DNA from: Tateyamaria sp. syn59
GTDB taxonomy: Bacteria > Pseudomonadota > Alphaproteobacteria > Rhodobacterales > Rhodobacteraceae
Assembly (NCBI RefSeq): GCF_007995245.1
Contig: NZ_VCBA01000007.1
Location: forward strand, 171,008-235,007
DNA length: 64,000 nt
Direction of reading: 5' to 3'
Position 1 is the first letter of the stretch. Each line of letters opens with the position of its first letter. Both the position numbers and the translations under genes were made by a program. The notes beneath the pieces are model-generated. The model saw only the letters and a program-made list of their open reading frames with translations. It did no database searches and was not told the origin of the DNA. This document shows, in pieces, positions 1 through 8,731 of the stretch.

Positions 1-428
1 ATATCCAGCATCGGGGCGGGCCTGCGGGTTTTCTGAAGGTGCTGGATGATCACACGCTCGGCTTTGCGGACTATCGCGGGAACAAGCAGCACATTTCCGA
101 GGGCAACCTGGCCGGTGACGACCGGGTGTCGTTGTTTCTGATGGATTACCCGCGCAAGGCCCGGATGAAGCTGCAGGGGCGGGCGACGTTTGCGAAGGCT
201 GACGATGAGCCGGCGCTGGCCGAGCAACTGGCGGTGGAGGGGCAGGGTCGGGTCGAGCGGGTGGTGACGATCCGGATTGAGGCCTTTGACTGGAACTGTC
301 CGCAGTTCATCACGCCGCGTTTTGATGCAGGCGAGATTGCGCAGCTGGTGGCGCCGGAGATGGACAAGCTGAATGCGCGGATTGCCGAGTTGGAAGCGGA
401 GAATGCTGCGCTGAAGGGGCAGGGATGA
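1..428 (+). CDS. Pyridoxamine 5'-phosphate oxidase-like FMN-binding protein (5' end cut by window)
   Basis: The reading frame is open from base 3, so the visible methionine-like GTG at 39 is internal and the true start lies outside the window. Visible motifs typical of the PNPOx-like split-barrel flavin family are RGGPAGF, ADYRGNKQ, a GNL element, and MDYPRKARMKLQGRA. Members bind FMN and reduce or oxidise small substrates; the substrate cannot be told here. The C-terminus ends in a short heptad-like helix (ARIAELEAENAALKG) that could support dimerisation. The stop overlaps the next start by 4 bases (ATGA), so the two are probably co-translated. Confidence 0.8.
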   Translation, partial: IQHRGGPAGFLKVLDDHTLGFADYRGNKQHISEGNLAGDDRVSLFLMDYPRKARMKLQGRATFAKADDEPALAEQLAVEGQGRVERVVTIRIEAFDWNCPQFITPRFDAGEIAQLVAPEMDKLNARIAELEAENAALKGQG

Positions 429-961
429 CCGACATCTACCGCGCTGCCGAACGTCTGATGGGGATGCAGGACGCCGATTGGCGGCGTCATGCGAGCCCGT
501 GGAGCGTTTGGACGCGGTTTTCTTGCCTGCCGCTGATGGTGCTGGCGATTTATGCCCGGCAGTGGATCGGGTGGTGGGCGTTGCCGCTCTTCCTGCTGGC
601 CGGGGCGTGGACATGGGCGAACCCGCGCGTCTTTCCTCCGCCCGCCGATTTTGGCAGTTGGGCGTCGCGCGGCACCTTGGGCGAGCGCATCTTTCTGGCG
701 CGAAACCGGTATGACGTTGCGGCGCATCATATCCGGGTGGCGCATGTGCTGACGGCGCTGTCGGCCATCGGTGTGCTGCCTCTGATCTACGGCCTGATCG
801 TGCTGAACCCATGGGCGACCGTTCTGGGCCTGGTCGCCACCATCTTGCCAAAAGTCTGGTTCGTGGACCGCATGGTCTGGATCCACGCCAACATCACCAA
901 TTCCAAACCGGGCGATCCATTGCCCGATCCAACCCTCCCACATGAAAGGACCCCCACATGA
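425..961 (+). CDS. Small integral membrane protein, DUF6653-like
   Basis: This is a 178-residue protein with hydrophobic segments at about residues 35-65 and 105-145, separated by a loop rich in Arg/Phe/Pro. That suggests three to four membrane helices. It resembles the uncharacterised DUF6653 proteins, recalled from general family knowledge and not searched. There is no catalytic motif. It overlaps the flavin protein upstream and the cupin gene downstream by 4 bases each, so it sits inside a coupled operon. Confidence 0.6.
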   Translation: MTDIYRAAERLMGMQDADWRRHASPWSVWTRFSCLPLMVLAIYARQWIGWWALPLFLLAGAWTWANPRVFPPPADFGSWASRGTLGERIFLARNRYDVAAHHIRVAHVLTALSAIGVLPLIYGLIVLNPWATVLGLVATILPKVWFVDRMVWIHANITNSKPGDPLPDPTLPHERTPT

Positions 962-1923
962 CCCCCGCCGAGATGGAGCCGCGCATTGTGCGCTACGGCG
1001 ATCTGATGCCTTGCAAAACTGCGTTCATCGACGCGCACACGCCCGGCTCGGACCAGAAGGAGAACTTTACCATCATCGGCGGTGGGGTGTCGGAGTCGCC
1101 TGATCAGCATGTTCACATCTCGATCCCGCATGGGTTTAACATCGGGGCCGCCGGGCAGCCGCCAAAATGCCGGAACTCGCTGCACAGCCACCGCACGGCC
1201 GAGGTGTTCTTTGTCCTGTCGGGCCGCTGGCGGTTTTTCTGGGGGCGCTGGGGAAAGGCCGGGGAGGTCGTGCTGGAAGAAGGCGACATTATCAACATTC
1301 CGACCGGCATCTTTCGCGGGTTCGAGAATATCGGCACCGACTACGGTATGATCATGGCGATCCTTGGCGGTGACGATGCAGGCGGCGGCGTGATCTGGGC
1401 GCCGCAGGTGATCGAGGAAGCGGGCGCGCATGGCCTGGTTCTGGGCGAGAATGGCAGCCTTTATGACAGCAAGAAGGGTGAGAGCCTGCCTGATGGGGTT
1501 GGGCCGATGCCGTTGCTGAGTGCGGAGGAGTTGACGGAGTTCCCCGAGATGTCGCCGATGCAGGTCGTTGGCATGGGCGTGCGCCGGTATTGGGACATGG
1601 TGTGTCTGGCCAAGGACGCGCCCTGCAAGGTGATCGGCGAGACGGGGATTATTCGGGACAAGCCGGGGTTTGAAGTGGATCTGGTCACCCGCTCCAGTGC
1701 GTCCGATGACATGCACGCGCATGACAAGCCCTCGGTTCTGATGCCGGTGAAGGGGCATTGGAAGGTCACGTGGGAGGGGGATAGCACGACGCTGGCGCCC
1801 GGCGATACGATGAGTGTGCCGGAGAACTTGGCCCACAGCGCCGTGCCGTCGATGACGGGGGAGGCAGCACTCTATCACGTGGTGGGCACGGATGATCCGG
1901 CGGGGCCGACGTGGACAGGGTGA
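958..1923 (+). CDS. Two-domain cupin protein
   Basis: The 321-residue protein has two cupin barrels. The first, around residues 75-140, shows a metal-type motif (HSHRTAEVFFVLSG, then EEGDIINIPTGIFRGFEN). The second, around 240-300, shows HAHDKPSVLMPVKGHW and APGDTMSVPENLAHS. Bicupins include gentisate-type dioxygenases and isomerases. The spacing of His and Glu in both halves suggests a metal site, but no specific reaction can be named. It precedes a methyltransferase and a MetE-like gene, so a role in handling a methylated or aromatic small molecule is plausible (inference). Confidence 0.75.
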   Translation: MTPAEMEPRIVRYGDLMPCKTAFIDAHTPGSDQKENFTIIGGGVSESPDQHVHISIPHGFNIGAAGQPPKCRNSLHSHRTAEVFFVLSGRWRFFWGRWGKAGEVVLEEGDIINIPTGIFRGFENIGTDYGMIMAILGGDDAGGGVIWAPQVIEEAGAHGLVLGENGSLYDSKKGESLPDGVGPMPLLSAEELTEFPEMSPMQVVGMGVRRYWDMVCLAKDAPCKVIGETGIIRDKPGFEVDLVTRSSASDDMHAHDKPSVLMPVKGHWKVTWEGDSTTLAPGDTMSVPENLAHSAVPSMTGEAALYHVVGTDDPAGPTWTG

Positions 1924-2522
1924 CGGCTGATCCGGAGGACATCCAGGGCGTCTATGACCGTCAGGCGGCTGTTTATGACGCCCGGCGGTCTCGCGCGCTG
2001 TTCGAAGCGCGGTGGCTGGCGCGGTTTGCTGCCGCTTTGCCCGATGGGGCGCGGGTGCTGGATCTGGGCTGCGGTACGGGCGATCCGATTGCGCGGTGGT
2101 TCATGGCTGAGGGGTTTGAGGTCACGGGTGTCGACTTTTCGGAGCCCATGCTGGCGATTGCGCGGGAGCGGTGGCCCGATGGGGACTGGCGGCAGGCGGA
2201 CATGCGGACGTTGGATCTGGGCGAGACCTTTGACGGTATCATCGCCTGGAACAGCTTTTTTCACCTTACGGCAGAGGCGCAGCGGGACTGTATCGCGCGT
2301 ATGGCCGCGCATCTGGAACCCGGTGGCAGCCTGATGCTGACCGTTGGGCCAAGCGCAGGCGAGGCAGAGGGCACCGTAGGCGACGAAGCGGTCTACCACG
2401 CCTCGCTCTCGCCCGCGGGCTATGCCACATGCCTTGAAGAGAATGGCTTGCGCCTGACCGGGTTTCTGGCCGAAGACCCCGATGCCAACCAGCATACCGT
2501 GCTGATGGCGCGCAAAGACTGA
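1911..2522 (+). CDS. Class I SAM-dependent methyltransferase
   Basis: The 203-residue protein has a Rossmann-type motif I (VLDLGCGTGDP, about residue 46) followed by the acidic motif II region (GVDFSEPML) and a post-III helix (AHLEPGGSLMLTVG). This is the standard class I methyltransferase core with almost no extra domain, so the substrate is probably small. The GTG start lies inside the end of the cupin gene (13-base overlap). A second in-frame GTG at 1920 is an alternative. The context with a cupin and a MetE-like enzyme suggests methyl-group traffic on one substrate. Confidence 0.85.
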   Translation: MDRVTADPEDIQGVYDRQAAVYDARRSRALFEARWLARFAAALPDGARVLDLGCGTGDPIARWFMAEGFEVTGVDFSEPMLAIARERWPDGDWRQADMRTLDLGETFDGIIAWNSFFHLTAEAQRDCIARMAAHLEPGGSLMLTVGPSAGEAEGTVGDEAVYHASLSPAGYATCLEENGLRLTGFLAEDPDANQHTVLMARKD

Positions 2523-2533
2523 AGGAGACCAGT

Positions 2534-3658
2534 ATGCCTGTCACAACCACCCATGTCGGGTCTTTGCCCCGGACGCAGAAGGTCGTCGATTTCATCTTTG
2601 CCCGCGAGCGGGAGGAGCCGTTTGAGCAGGCGGGTTTCGATGCGGCGATGGCGGAGGCGGTGGATGACACAGTGGCCAAGCAGGTGGCGGCGGGCGTCGA
2701 CATCGTCAGCGATGGTGAGACGTCGAAAATCAGCTATGCGACCTATGTGAAGGACCGCTATACCGGGTTTTCCGGTGACAGCCCGCGCAATGCACCTGCG
2801 GATCTGAAGCAGTTTCCCAGCTTTCTGAAGCGCTTGGCCGAGGGTGGCGGGACCCCGCAATATGCGCGACCGATGTGCACGGGTGAGGTGACGTCCAAGG
2901 GGCAGGGCGAGTTGGAGAAAGATATTGCGAACCTCAAGGCGGCGATGGCCAAGCATGGGGTTGAGCGTGGCTTTATGAATGCGGCTTCTCCGGGCGTGAT
3001 TTCGCTGTTTTTGCAGAACGATTTTTATCCGACGCGCGATGCGTACCTCGCCGCCCTCGCCGATGCGATGAAGGCGGAGTACGAGACGATTGTGGGCGCG
3101 GGGTTGGATTTGCAGCTGGATTGCCCGGATCTGGCTCTGTCGCGGCACATGTTGTTTAACGATCTGAGCGATGCGGAGTTTGTGAAGATTGCAGATGCGC
3201 ATGTGGAGGCACTGAACCATGCGCTGGCGGATGTGCCTGCGGAAAAGGTGCGGGTGCATATCTGCTGGGGGAATTACGAGGGACCGCATGTGTGTGATGT
3301 GCCCATGGATACGGTCTTTCCCACGCTGATGGCGACCAAGGCGCGCTACGTGTTGTTCGAGACGTCGAACCCGCGTCATGCGCATGAGTGGACCGTGTTT
3401 CGGGACCGCAAGGCGGAGATCCCGGACGACAAGGTGCTGGTGCCCGGTGTGGTCGATACCACCACGAACTTTGTTGAGCATCCGGAGGTGGTGCGGCAGC
3501 GGATCGAGCGGTTTGCGGAGATTGTGAGCGCGGATCGTGTGATCGCGGGGAGTGACTGCGGGTTTGGCACTTTTGCGGGTTTCGGCTCGGTTGATCCTGA
3601 GATCGCCTATGCCAAGCTGAATGCTCTGTCCGAGGGTGCCGCGATGGTGAAGGGCTGA
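2534..3658 (+). CDS. Cobalamin-independent methionine synthase C-terminal-like protein (MetE-C family)
   Basis: The 374-residue protein starts after a good ribosome site (AAGGAG, 2522-2527). Its N-terminus (TTHVGSLPR) and the zinc-ligand elements HICWGNYEG (His-x-Cys, about residue 236) and AGSDCGFG (Cys, about residue 340) match the catalytic half of MetE. It lacks the folate-binding N-terminal half, so it is about half the size of MetE. Such proteins move methyl groups between a donor and a thiol. The partner genes (cupin, methyltransferase, RraA-like) suggest a catabolic or salvage role rather than the main methionine synthase. Confidence 0.8.
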   Translation: MPVTTTHVGSLPRTQKVVDFIFAREREEPFEQAGFDAAMAEAVDDTVAKQVAAGVDIVSDGETSKISYATYVKDRYTGFSGDSPRNAPADLKQFPSFLKRLAEGGGTPQYARPMCTGEVTSKGQGELEKDIANLKAAMAKHGVERGFMNAASPGVISLFLQNDFYPTRDAYLAALADAMKAEYETIVGAGLDLQLDCPDLALSRHMLFNDLSDAEFVKIADAHVEALNHALADVPAEKVRVHICWGNYEGPHVCDVPMDTVFPTLMATKARYVLFETSNPRHAHEWTVFRDRKAEIPDDKVLVPGVVDTTTNFVEHPEVVRQRIERFAEIVSADRVIAGSDCGFGTFAGFGSVDPEIAYAKLNALSEGAAMVKG

Positions 3659-3661
3659 GCC

Positions 3662-4354
3662 ATGGAGGACGCGCTGCATGATCTGCTGAGGTCGGTGGAT
3701 ACGCCCACGGTCTGCAACGCCATTGAGGTCGCGCAGGGCAAGCGCGGGTTCAATGCGTTTACCCGTGGCACGATGCTGGCGTCGGACCCGGATGGGGTGA
3801 TGGTCGGCTATGCCCGCACCGCCCGGATCCGGGCGCTGACCCCGCCCACGGAGCCGCCCGAGGTGATCAAGGCGCGGCGGATGGGGTACTACAAGTACAT
3901 GTCAGAAGGGCCGCGCCCGGCGGTCTGCGTGGTGCAGGATCTGGATGTGCCAAATGCGATTGGCGCCTATTGGGGTGAGGTGAACACCAATATTCACAAG
4001 GCGTTTGGGCTGACGGGCACGTTGACGGATGGGGTGATGCGTGACCTCGGTGATCTGGCGGAGGGATATCCGGTGGTCGCAGGCTCGATCGGGCCGAGCC
4101 ATGGGTTTGTGCATCTGGTGGATTATGACCAGCCGGTGCGCATTCATGGACTCGACATCCGGCCCGGTGATCTGGTGCATGCGGACCGGCATGGGGCGGT
4201 GGTGATCCCGGAGGATGTGGTGGCCGGGCTAGCGGACGCCATCGCGACGCTGATGCGGTCCGAGAAGATCGTGTTTGATGCGGTCAAGGGCAAGCGGATC
4301 GGCTTTGAGGAGTTTGAAGCGGTCTGGGCCGCGTTCGAAGCGGCGCGGACGTGA
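3662..4354 (+). CDS. RraA-like / HMG-CHA aldolase family protein
   Basis: The 230-residue protein starts just 3 bases after the MetE-like stop. It has the family signature TDGVMRDLGDL (about residue 122), where the Arg-Asp pair binds metal and substrate in 4-hydroxy-4-methyl-2-oxoglutarate aldolases, and a GDLVHADRHGAVVIP block near the C-terminus. Members act as class II pyruvate aldolases or oxaloacetate decarboxylases; RraA proper binds RNase E. The catabolic neighbours favour the enzyme reading. It overlaps the next gene by 4 bases. Confidence 0.8.
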   Translation: MEDALHDLLRSVDTPTVCNAIEVAQGKRGFNAFTRGTMLASDPDGVMVGYARTARIRALTPPTEPPEVIKARRMGYYKYMSEGPRPAVCVVQDLDVPNAIGAYWGEVNTNIHKAFGLTGTLTDGVMRDLGDLAEGYPVVAGSIGPSHGFVHLVDYDQPVRIHGLDIRPGDLVHADRHGAVVIPEDVVAGLADAIATLMRSEKIVFDAVKGKRIGFEEFEAVWAAFEAART

Positions 4355-4875
4355 TCCGCTGGGCAATCGCCTTTGCCCTGCTATGTTCGCCGGTCATGGC
4401 GGATGATTTGGAACTGAGCCCCGAGTGGGAATATGTCGCTGACACGGTGATGGGTGGCGTGTCTTCGGGGCAGGCCAATGTTGAGGTCGTTGAGGGGCGG
4501 GAGGCGGTTCGGCTGACCGGCACGGTGTCGCTGGAGAACAACGGTGGGTTTGTGCAGATCGCTTTTGATTTGGCGGATGGTGCAGTGTTTGACGCCAGTG
4601 GGTTTACCGGCGTGGCGCTGGATGTGCTTGGGAATGGCGAAAGCTATGATCTGCGCCTGCGCACCGATGCGCTGACCCGGCCTTGGCAGTCCTTTCGGTC
4701 CGAGTTTTTGGCACCCGATGAATGGACAACGATCCGCATCCCCTTCACTGAGTTTGAAGCGCACCGGACCGAAGCATCCTTTGACCCCGCCCGATTGCGC
4801 CGCGTTGGTATCCTTGCCATCGGGCGCGAGATGCAGGCGGATGTTGCGGTGTCCGGCGTGCGGTTCTATCGCTAG
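4351..4875 (+). CDS. CIA30-family exported protein
   Basis: The 174-residue protein has an N-terminal signal peptide (about residues 1-18, ending SPVMA). The mature part shows the CIA30 / galactose-binding-like features: VADTVMGGVSSG near the start, NGGFVQIAFD, and PFTEFEA. In mitochondria CIA30 is a complex I assembly factor; bacterial versions are beta-sandwich proteins of unclear role. It overlaps the RraA-like gene by 4 bases. Its stop overlaps tail-to-tail with the stop of the minus-strand gene that follows. Confidence 0.75.
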   Translation: MIRWAIAFALLCSPVMADDLELSPEWEYVADTVMGGVSSGQANVEVVEGREAVRLTGTVSLENNGGFVQIAFDLADGAVFDASGFTGVALDVLGNGESYDLRLRTDALTRPWQSFRSEFLAPDEWTTIRIPFTEFEAHRTEASFDPARLRRVGILAIGREMQADVAVSGVRFYR

Positions 4876-6104
4876 TCGCGCGGGGCCGGTGCGCCCCCTT
4901 CGAAGTTGTTGCCGCGTTCGTAGTCGCACGGTGCCTCCTGCATCTGCAGATGAAGACTGTCGCCAGTATAGGGGTGGGCGCGGGCCAGGTCTTCGTCAAC
5001 GTCGATGCCTAGGCCGGGGCCTTCTGGCGGCGAGATAAAGCCGCGCTCGACCCGGATGCTGCCCTTGATCAGTTGATCGTGGAACGGTGTCTCGATGGTT
5101 TCGCACATCAACAGGTTGGGGATTGAGGCGGCGAGGTGGATGTTGGCGGCCCATTCCACGGGGCCTGCATAGAGGTGCGGGGCCATCTGGGCATTGTAGA
5201 CCTCGGCCATGGCGGCGACCTTCTTCATCTCCCAGATGCCTCCTGCACGACCAAGGGCCGGTTGCAGGATCGTGGCTGCTCCACTGCGCAGGATGGGGGC
5301 GAACTCGGCCTTCGTCGTCAGGCGCTCGCCGGTGGCGATGGGGATGCGAACGGCGCGGGCGACCTTGGCCATTTCCTCGACCGCATCTGGTGGGATGGGT
5401 TCCTCGAACCAGAGCGGGGCGTAGGGTTCGAGCGCCTGTCCGAGACGGATGGCGCCTGCGGTGGTGAACTGGCCGTGGGTGCCAAAGAGCAGATCGGCGC
5501 GGTCGGCGACGGCCTCGCGGATGGCCTTGCAGAAGTCCACCGACAAGGAGATGTCGCGCATGCCGGGCATGTGCCCGCCGCGCATGGTGTAGGGGCCAGC
5601 GGGGTCGAATTTGACGGCGGTGTAGCCGCGGTCGACGCAATCAAGCGCAGCCTCTGCCGCCAGAACGGGTGACGTCCAGAATGCGTCGAGCCCGTGATGG
5701 GGCAGAGGGTAGAGGTAGGTATAGGCGCGGATGCGGTCGTTCATCTTGCCGCCCAATAGCGCCCAGACGGGGCGGTTGCGCGCCTTGCCGAGGATGTCCC
5801 AGCAGGCGATTTCCAGCCCCGAAAAGGCGCCCATGACGGTCAAATCTGGTCGCTGGGTGAAGCCCGAGGAATAGGCGCGGCGGAACATCAATTCGATGTT
5901 TTCGGGGTTTTCGCCTGCCATGTGGCGGTCAAAGACGTCCTCGATCACGGCCCGCATGGCGTTTGGCCCGACGGAGGATGCGTAGCATTCGCCCCAACCG
6001 GTGATCCCGTTATCAGTCGTTACTTTGACGAGGATCCAGTAGCGCCCACCCCAGCCCGGCGCGGGTGGTGCGGTGACGATTATATCGAGGTCCTTGAGTT
6101 TCAT
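4872..6104 (-). CDS. Mandelate racemase / muconate lactonizing enzyme-family dehydratase-like protein
   Basis: The 410-residue protein has the enolase-superfamily layout: an N-terminal capping domain, then a barrel with VKFDPAGPYTMRGG, GTHGQFT, WFEEPIPPDA (metal-ligand Glu), ATGERLTT and MAPHLYAGPVEWAA. The WFEEP and GER-L elements and the late His (APHLYAG) are those of acid-sugar dehydratases such as the galactonate dehydratase group. The start (MKLKDLDIIVTAPP) fits the family. Substrate unknown; there is no sugar transporter beside it. Confidence 0.8.
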   Translation of the reverse strand: MKLKDLDIIVTAPPAPGWGGRYWILVKVTTDNGITGWGECYASSVGPNAMRAVIEDVFDRHMAGENPENIELMFRRAYSSGFTQRPDLTVMGAFSGLEIACWDILGKARNRPVWALLGGKMNDRIRAYTYLYPLPHHGLDAFWTSPVLAAEAALDCVDRGYTAVKFDPAGPYTMRGGHMPGMRDISLSVDFCKAIREAVADRADLLFGTHGQFTTAGAIRLGQALEPYAPLWFEEPIPPDAVEEMAKVARAVRIPIATGERLTTKAEFAPILRSGAATILQPALGRAGGIWEMKKVAAMAEVYNAQMAPHLYAGPVEWAANIHLAASIPNLLMCETIETPFHDQLIKGSIRVERGFISPPEGPGLGIDVDEDLARAHPYTGDSLHLQMQEAPCDYERGNNFEGGAPAPRD

Positions 6105-6179
6105 GCGGCTGCCGCTCCATCCCTGTTTCGGCGACGGTGGCGCAGTGGTTGGCGACAGGCAAGTCGGAAAACGACGTGC

Positions 6180-7409
6180 TTAGGGCGCGGGCGATCCGCT
6201 GACGCCCCGCGACGGGCGCGGCTGTGCGCTGCGCATGAACACCATCAGCGCGATGGCGATCAGGACGGCGGCCAGCAGGAAGGGAGCGCCGGGCATGTAG
6301 ATGCCGTTTGAGGGTTCGGTGAAGCGGTAGAACACGAAAGTCATCAGCAGGGGCGAGATGATCATGGCGAGGGCAGAGATCGAGACGAGCGCGCCTTGCA
6401 ATTCGCCCTGTTCGTCGTCGCCCACGGCCTTGGACATGATCCCCTGCAGCGCGGGGGTGATGACGGCGGGCAGGGCTGCGAGCGGGGTCAGGATCAGAAG
6501 CCATGTGCCGGAGCTGACAAAGCCGATGAGCAGGAAGACCATGACGTCGGCCACGTGTCCGTAGATCACGGCCCCCCGTTCGCCCATCAGGCGCAGCATG
6601 GGCCGGATCAACCCGCCCTGTACGACGGCCATCGAGATGCCGAAGAGGCTGAGCGACAGGCCGACCATGCCCGGTGACCAGTCGAACCGCTCGGTTGTGT
6701 AGTAGGCCCAGATGGCCGGGTAGACGGCGAAGGCGACCTGGTAGATGAAGAACACCAGGAGCAGCGGGCCGAGGCCGGGCAGTTTGCCCAGGTGCCGGAA
6801 GAGGCCGAACGGGTTGGCCCGTTTCCAGGCGAAGGGGCGGCGGATGCGGTCGTCGACCGTTTCCTTGAGCACGATGTAGCCGAAAACGGCGTTGGCGGCT
6901 GCGAGGGCGGCAGCGGCGTAGAAGGGCGCGCGCGTGCCGTATTCGGCCAGAAAGCCCCCCAGGGCGGGGCCCAACACGAAGCCGAGGCCGAAGGCCGCGC
7001 CGATCAGGCCGAAATTGGCGGCCTTGTCTTCGGGTTTCGAGATGTCGGCCATATAGGCGTTGGCCGTCGATTGGGTGGCTGCGGTGATGCCACCGACGAC
7101 GCGGCCCAGCAGCAGGAGCCAGATGGTGCCTGCAATGGCCATGACCAGGTAGTCGACGGCGAGGACGACGAGCGACAGGAGGAGGACGGGGCGCCGTCCG
7201 TAGCGGTCAGACAGGGCGCCGAGGAGCGGGCCGAAGAGGAACTGCATCGCCGCGAAGGTGGTCGCGAGCACGCCGCCCCAGAGGGCTGCGGTGCCGAGGC
7301 CCGCGCCGTTCACCTCTTGGATCAGGTCGGGCATGACGGGCACGATGAGGCCGATGCCCATCGCGTCGATCATGACCGTGAGCAGGATGAAGACGACGGG
7401 CAGCTTCAC
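6180..7409 (-). CDS. MFS transporter, TetA/Bcr-like drug/proton antiporter family
   Basis: With the GTG start at 7409 (GTG AAG CTG) the protein is 409 residues with 12 predicted membrane helices. The loop motif [16 protein letters not shown] (between helices 2 and 3) is the MFS motif A, and [13 protein letters not shown] resembles motif C of the 12-helix exporters. The frame is open further upstream, but that part overlaps pcaB and looks non-genic. The GTGA overlap with the pcaB stop decides this start and implies translational coupling. The substrate could be an aromatic acid or a drug. Confidence 0.85.
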   Translation of the reverse strand: MKLPVVFILLTVMIDAMGIGLIVPVMPDLIQEVNGAGLGTAALWGGVLATTFAAMQFLFGPLLGALSDRYGRRPVLLLSLVVLAVDYLVMAIAGTIWLLLLGRVVGGITAATQSTANAYMADISKPEDKAANFGLIGAAFGLGFVLGPALGGFLAEYGTRAPFYAAAALAAANAVFGYIVLKETVDDRIRRPFAWKRANPFGLFRHLGKLPGLGPLLLVFFIYQVAFAVYPAIWAYYTTERFDWSPGMVGLSLSLFGISMAVVQGGLIRPMLRLMGERGAVIYGHVADVMVFLLIGFVSSGTWLLILTPLAALPAVITPALQGIMSKAVGDDEQGELQGALVSISALAMIISPLLMTFVFYRFTEPSNGIYMPGAPFLLAAVLIAIALMVFMRSAQPRPSRGVSGSPAP

Positions 7410-8728
7410 AGGGCGGCCACCCGTTTGGCAAAGGCGCGCGCCTGTGCGGGGGCGGTGCCCAGTTGGGCGGCGGGGTCGAACAGGTCGGCGGGCAGGTCCG
7501 GGTGGGCGGCGCGGGCGACGGTTTCCAGCGTTTTGCCAGAGGCGAGTGCGTCTGCGATGAGGGATTTGGTTGCCGCTTGAGCGTCCGGTCGGGGCATGTG
7601 CGCGGCGAGGGCGAAGCTGAGCGCTTCGGCGTGGACGCCGCCCAGCCCGTGGAACTTGTTTGCCATGGCGGCGGTGTTCGGCTGCCAGTTTGCGATGAGG
7701 GTTTGCGCGATGTGCAGGGCGGCGGCACAGGTCAGAGCGATTTGTGGCAGGACCATCCATTCGGTGAACCATGCCGCGCCGTCGCGTTGATGCTGGTGGC
7801 TGGCGGCGCTGGTGAGGCTGGTGCGCAGACCCGCCATCTGGTGCCCGAGCGCAACGAGGGCCGAGGGGCCGACCGGGTTCTGCTTTTGCGGCATGGTTGA
7901 GGATGATCCGGCGCCCGCCAGCGTAATCTCCGCCACGTCGCTGGATGCGAGTGCGACGGTGCTTTGCCCGAGCGCGGCCAATGTGGTGACGATCCATGCC
8001 ATCCAGTCCGCGATGTGCAGGATTGGCGTGCGGTCAGTGTGCCAGCTGCGCTGGGGGTCGCGCAGCTTCAGCGCCTCGGCCAATTGGGCGCGTGTCTCGT
8101 CCGCGTGTGGGCCGAGGGCGGAGGCTGTTCCCGCAGCCCCGCTTAGGGAGACCCAGAGTGTTTGATCCTTGAGCAGTACGAGGTCGTCCAGCGCGTCGGC
8201 CAGCGGGTTGCCCCATTGTGCAAGCACGGCGCCCCAGCTTGTGGGGGTGGCGTGCTGGCCGTAGGTGCGGGCCACCATGGGGGTGTCAGCGTGCGCGTCG
8301 GCTTGTGTGCCGAGATTCTTCAGAATGTCGCGCAGGACCGGTTCGAGTGCTGCCAGCGTCTGGCGTAGGCGCAGCATCAGCGCGGTGTCGATGATGTCCT
8401 GGCTGGTTGCGCCCCAATGGGCGTATTGCGCGTGCTCCGGGGCCTCCATCGCCTTGCGGAATTCGGAGACCAGCGCGGGGACGCTGACGCCGTTTTGGCC
8501 TGTAGCGTCGGCGAGGCCCGCGGGGTCAATCTGCACCTCGAGCGAGGAGCGGTGGATGAAGGCGGCGCTGATCTCGGGGATCACGCCTTGGGCGCCTTGC
8601 ACCTTGGCAAGCGCCCCTTCGACCAGCAGCATGGCGCGCACTTCGGCGCTGTCGGTCCAGAGCCGGCCCACCTCGCCTGTCGGGAACAACTTGGCATAGA
8701 GCGCCGATGAAAACACCGAAGCGGCCAT
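7406..8728 (-). CDS. pcaB: 3-carboxy-cis,cis-muconate cycloisomerase
   Basis: The 440-residue protein of the fumarase/aspartase superfamily catalyses cycloisomerisation of carboxymuconate in the protocatechuate branch of the beta-ketoadipate pathway. The superfamily signature GSSSTMPQKQNP (about residue 275) and the early block WGATSQDIIDTALML (about 105) match PcaB. It is followed after coupling by an MFS gene and preceded by pcaD with a 3-base gap. pcaC, pcaG and pcaH are not in the window, so the cluster is partial here. Confidence 0.9.
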   Translation of the reverse strand: MAASVFSSALYAKLFPTGEVGRLWTDSAEVRAMLLVEGALAKVQGAQGVIPEISAAFIHRSSLEVQIDPAGLADATGQNGVSVPALVSEFRKAMEAPEHAQYAHWGATSQDIIDTALMLRLRQTLAALEPVLRDILKNLGTQADAHADTPMVARTYGQHATPTSWGAVLAQWGNPLADALDDLVLLKDQTLWVSLSGAAGTASALGPHADETRAQLAEALKLRDPQRSWHTDRTPILHIADWMAWIVTTLAALGQSTVALASSDVAEITLAGAGSSSTMPQKQNPVGPSALVALGHQMAGLRTSLTSAASHQHQRDGAAWFTEWMVLPQIALTCAAALHIAQTLIANWQPNTAAMANKFHGLGGVHAEALSFALAAHMPRPDAQAATKSLIADALASGKTLETVARAAHPDLPADLFDPAAQLGTAPAQARAFAKRVAAL

Positions 8729-8731
8729 GGT

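Noticed and set aside
146..3679. Long open frames on the minus strand opposite the first operon
   Set aside because: They are antisense to genes with clear family motifs, are rich in Arg/Pro/His and show no domain; this is expected in GC-rich coding DNA.
7410..7997. N-terminal extension of the MFS transporter by ~196 residues
   Set aside because: It lies antiparallel in frame to nothing conserved, overlaps pcaB and is Arg/Pro-rich; the GTG at 7409 with the GTGA overlap is the better start.
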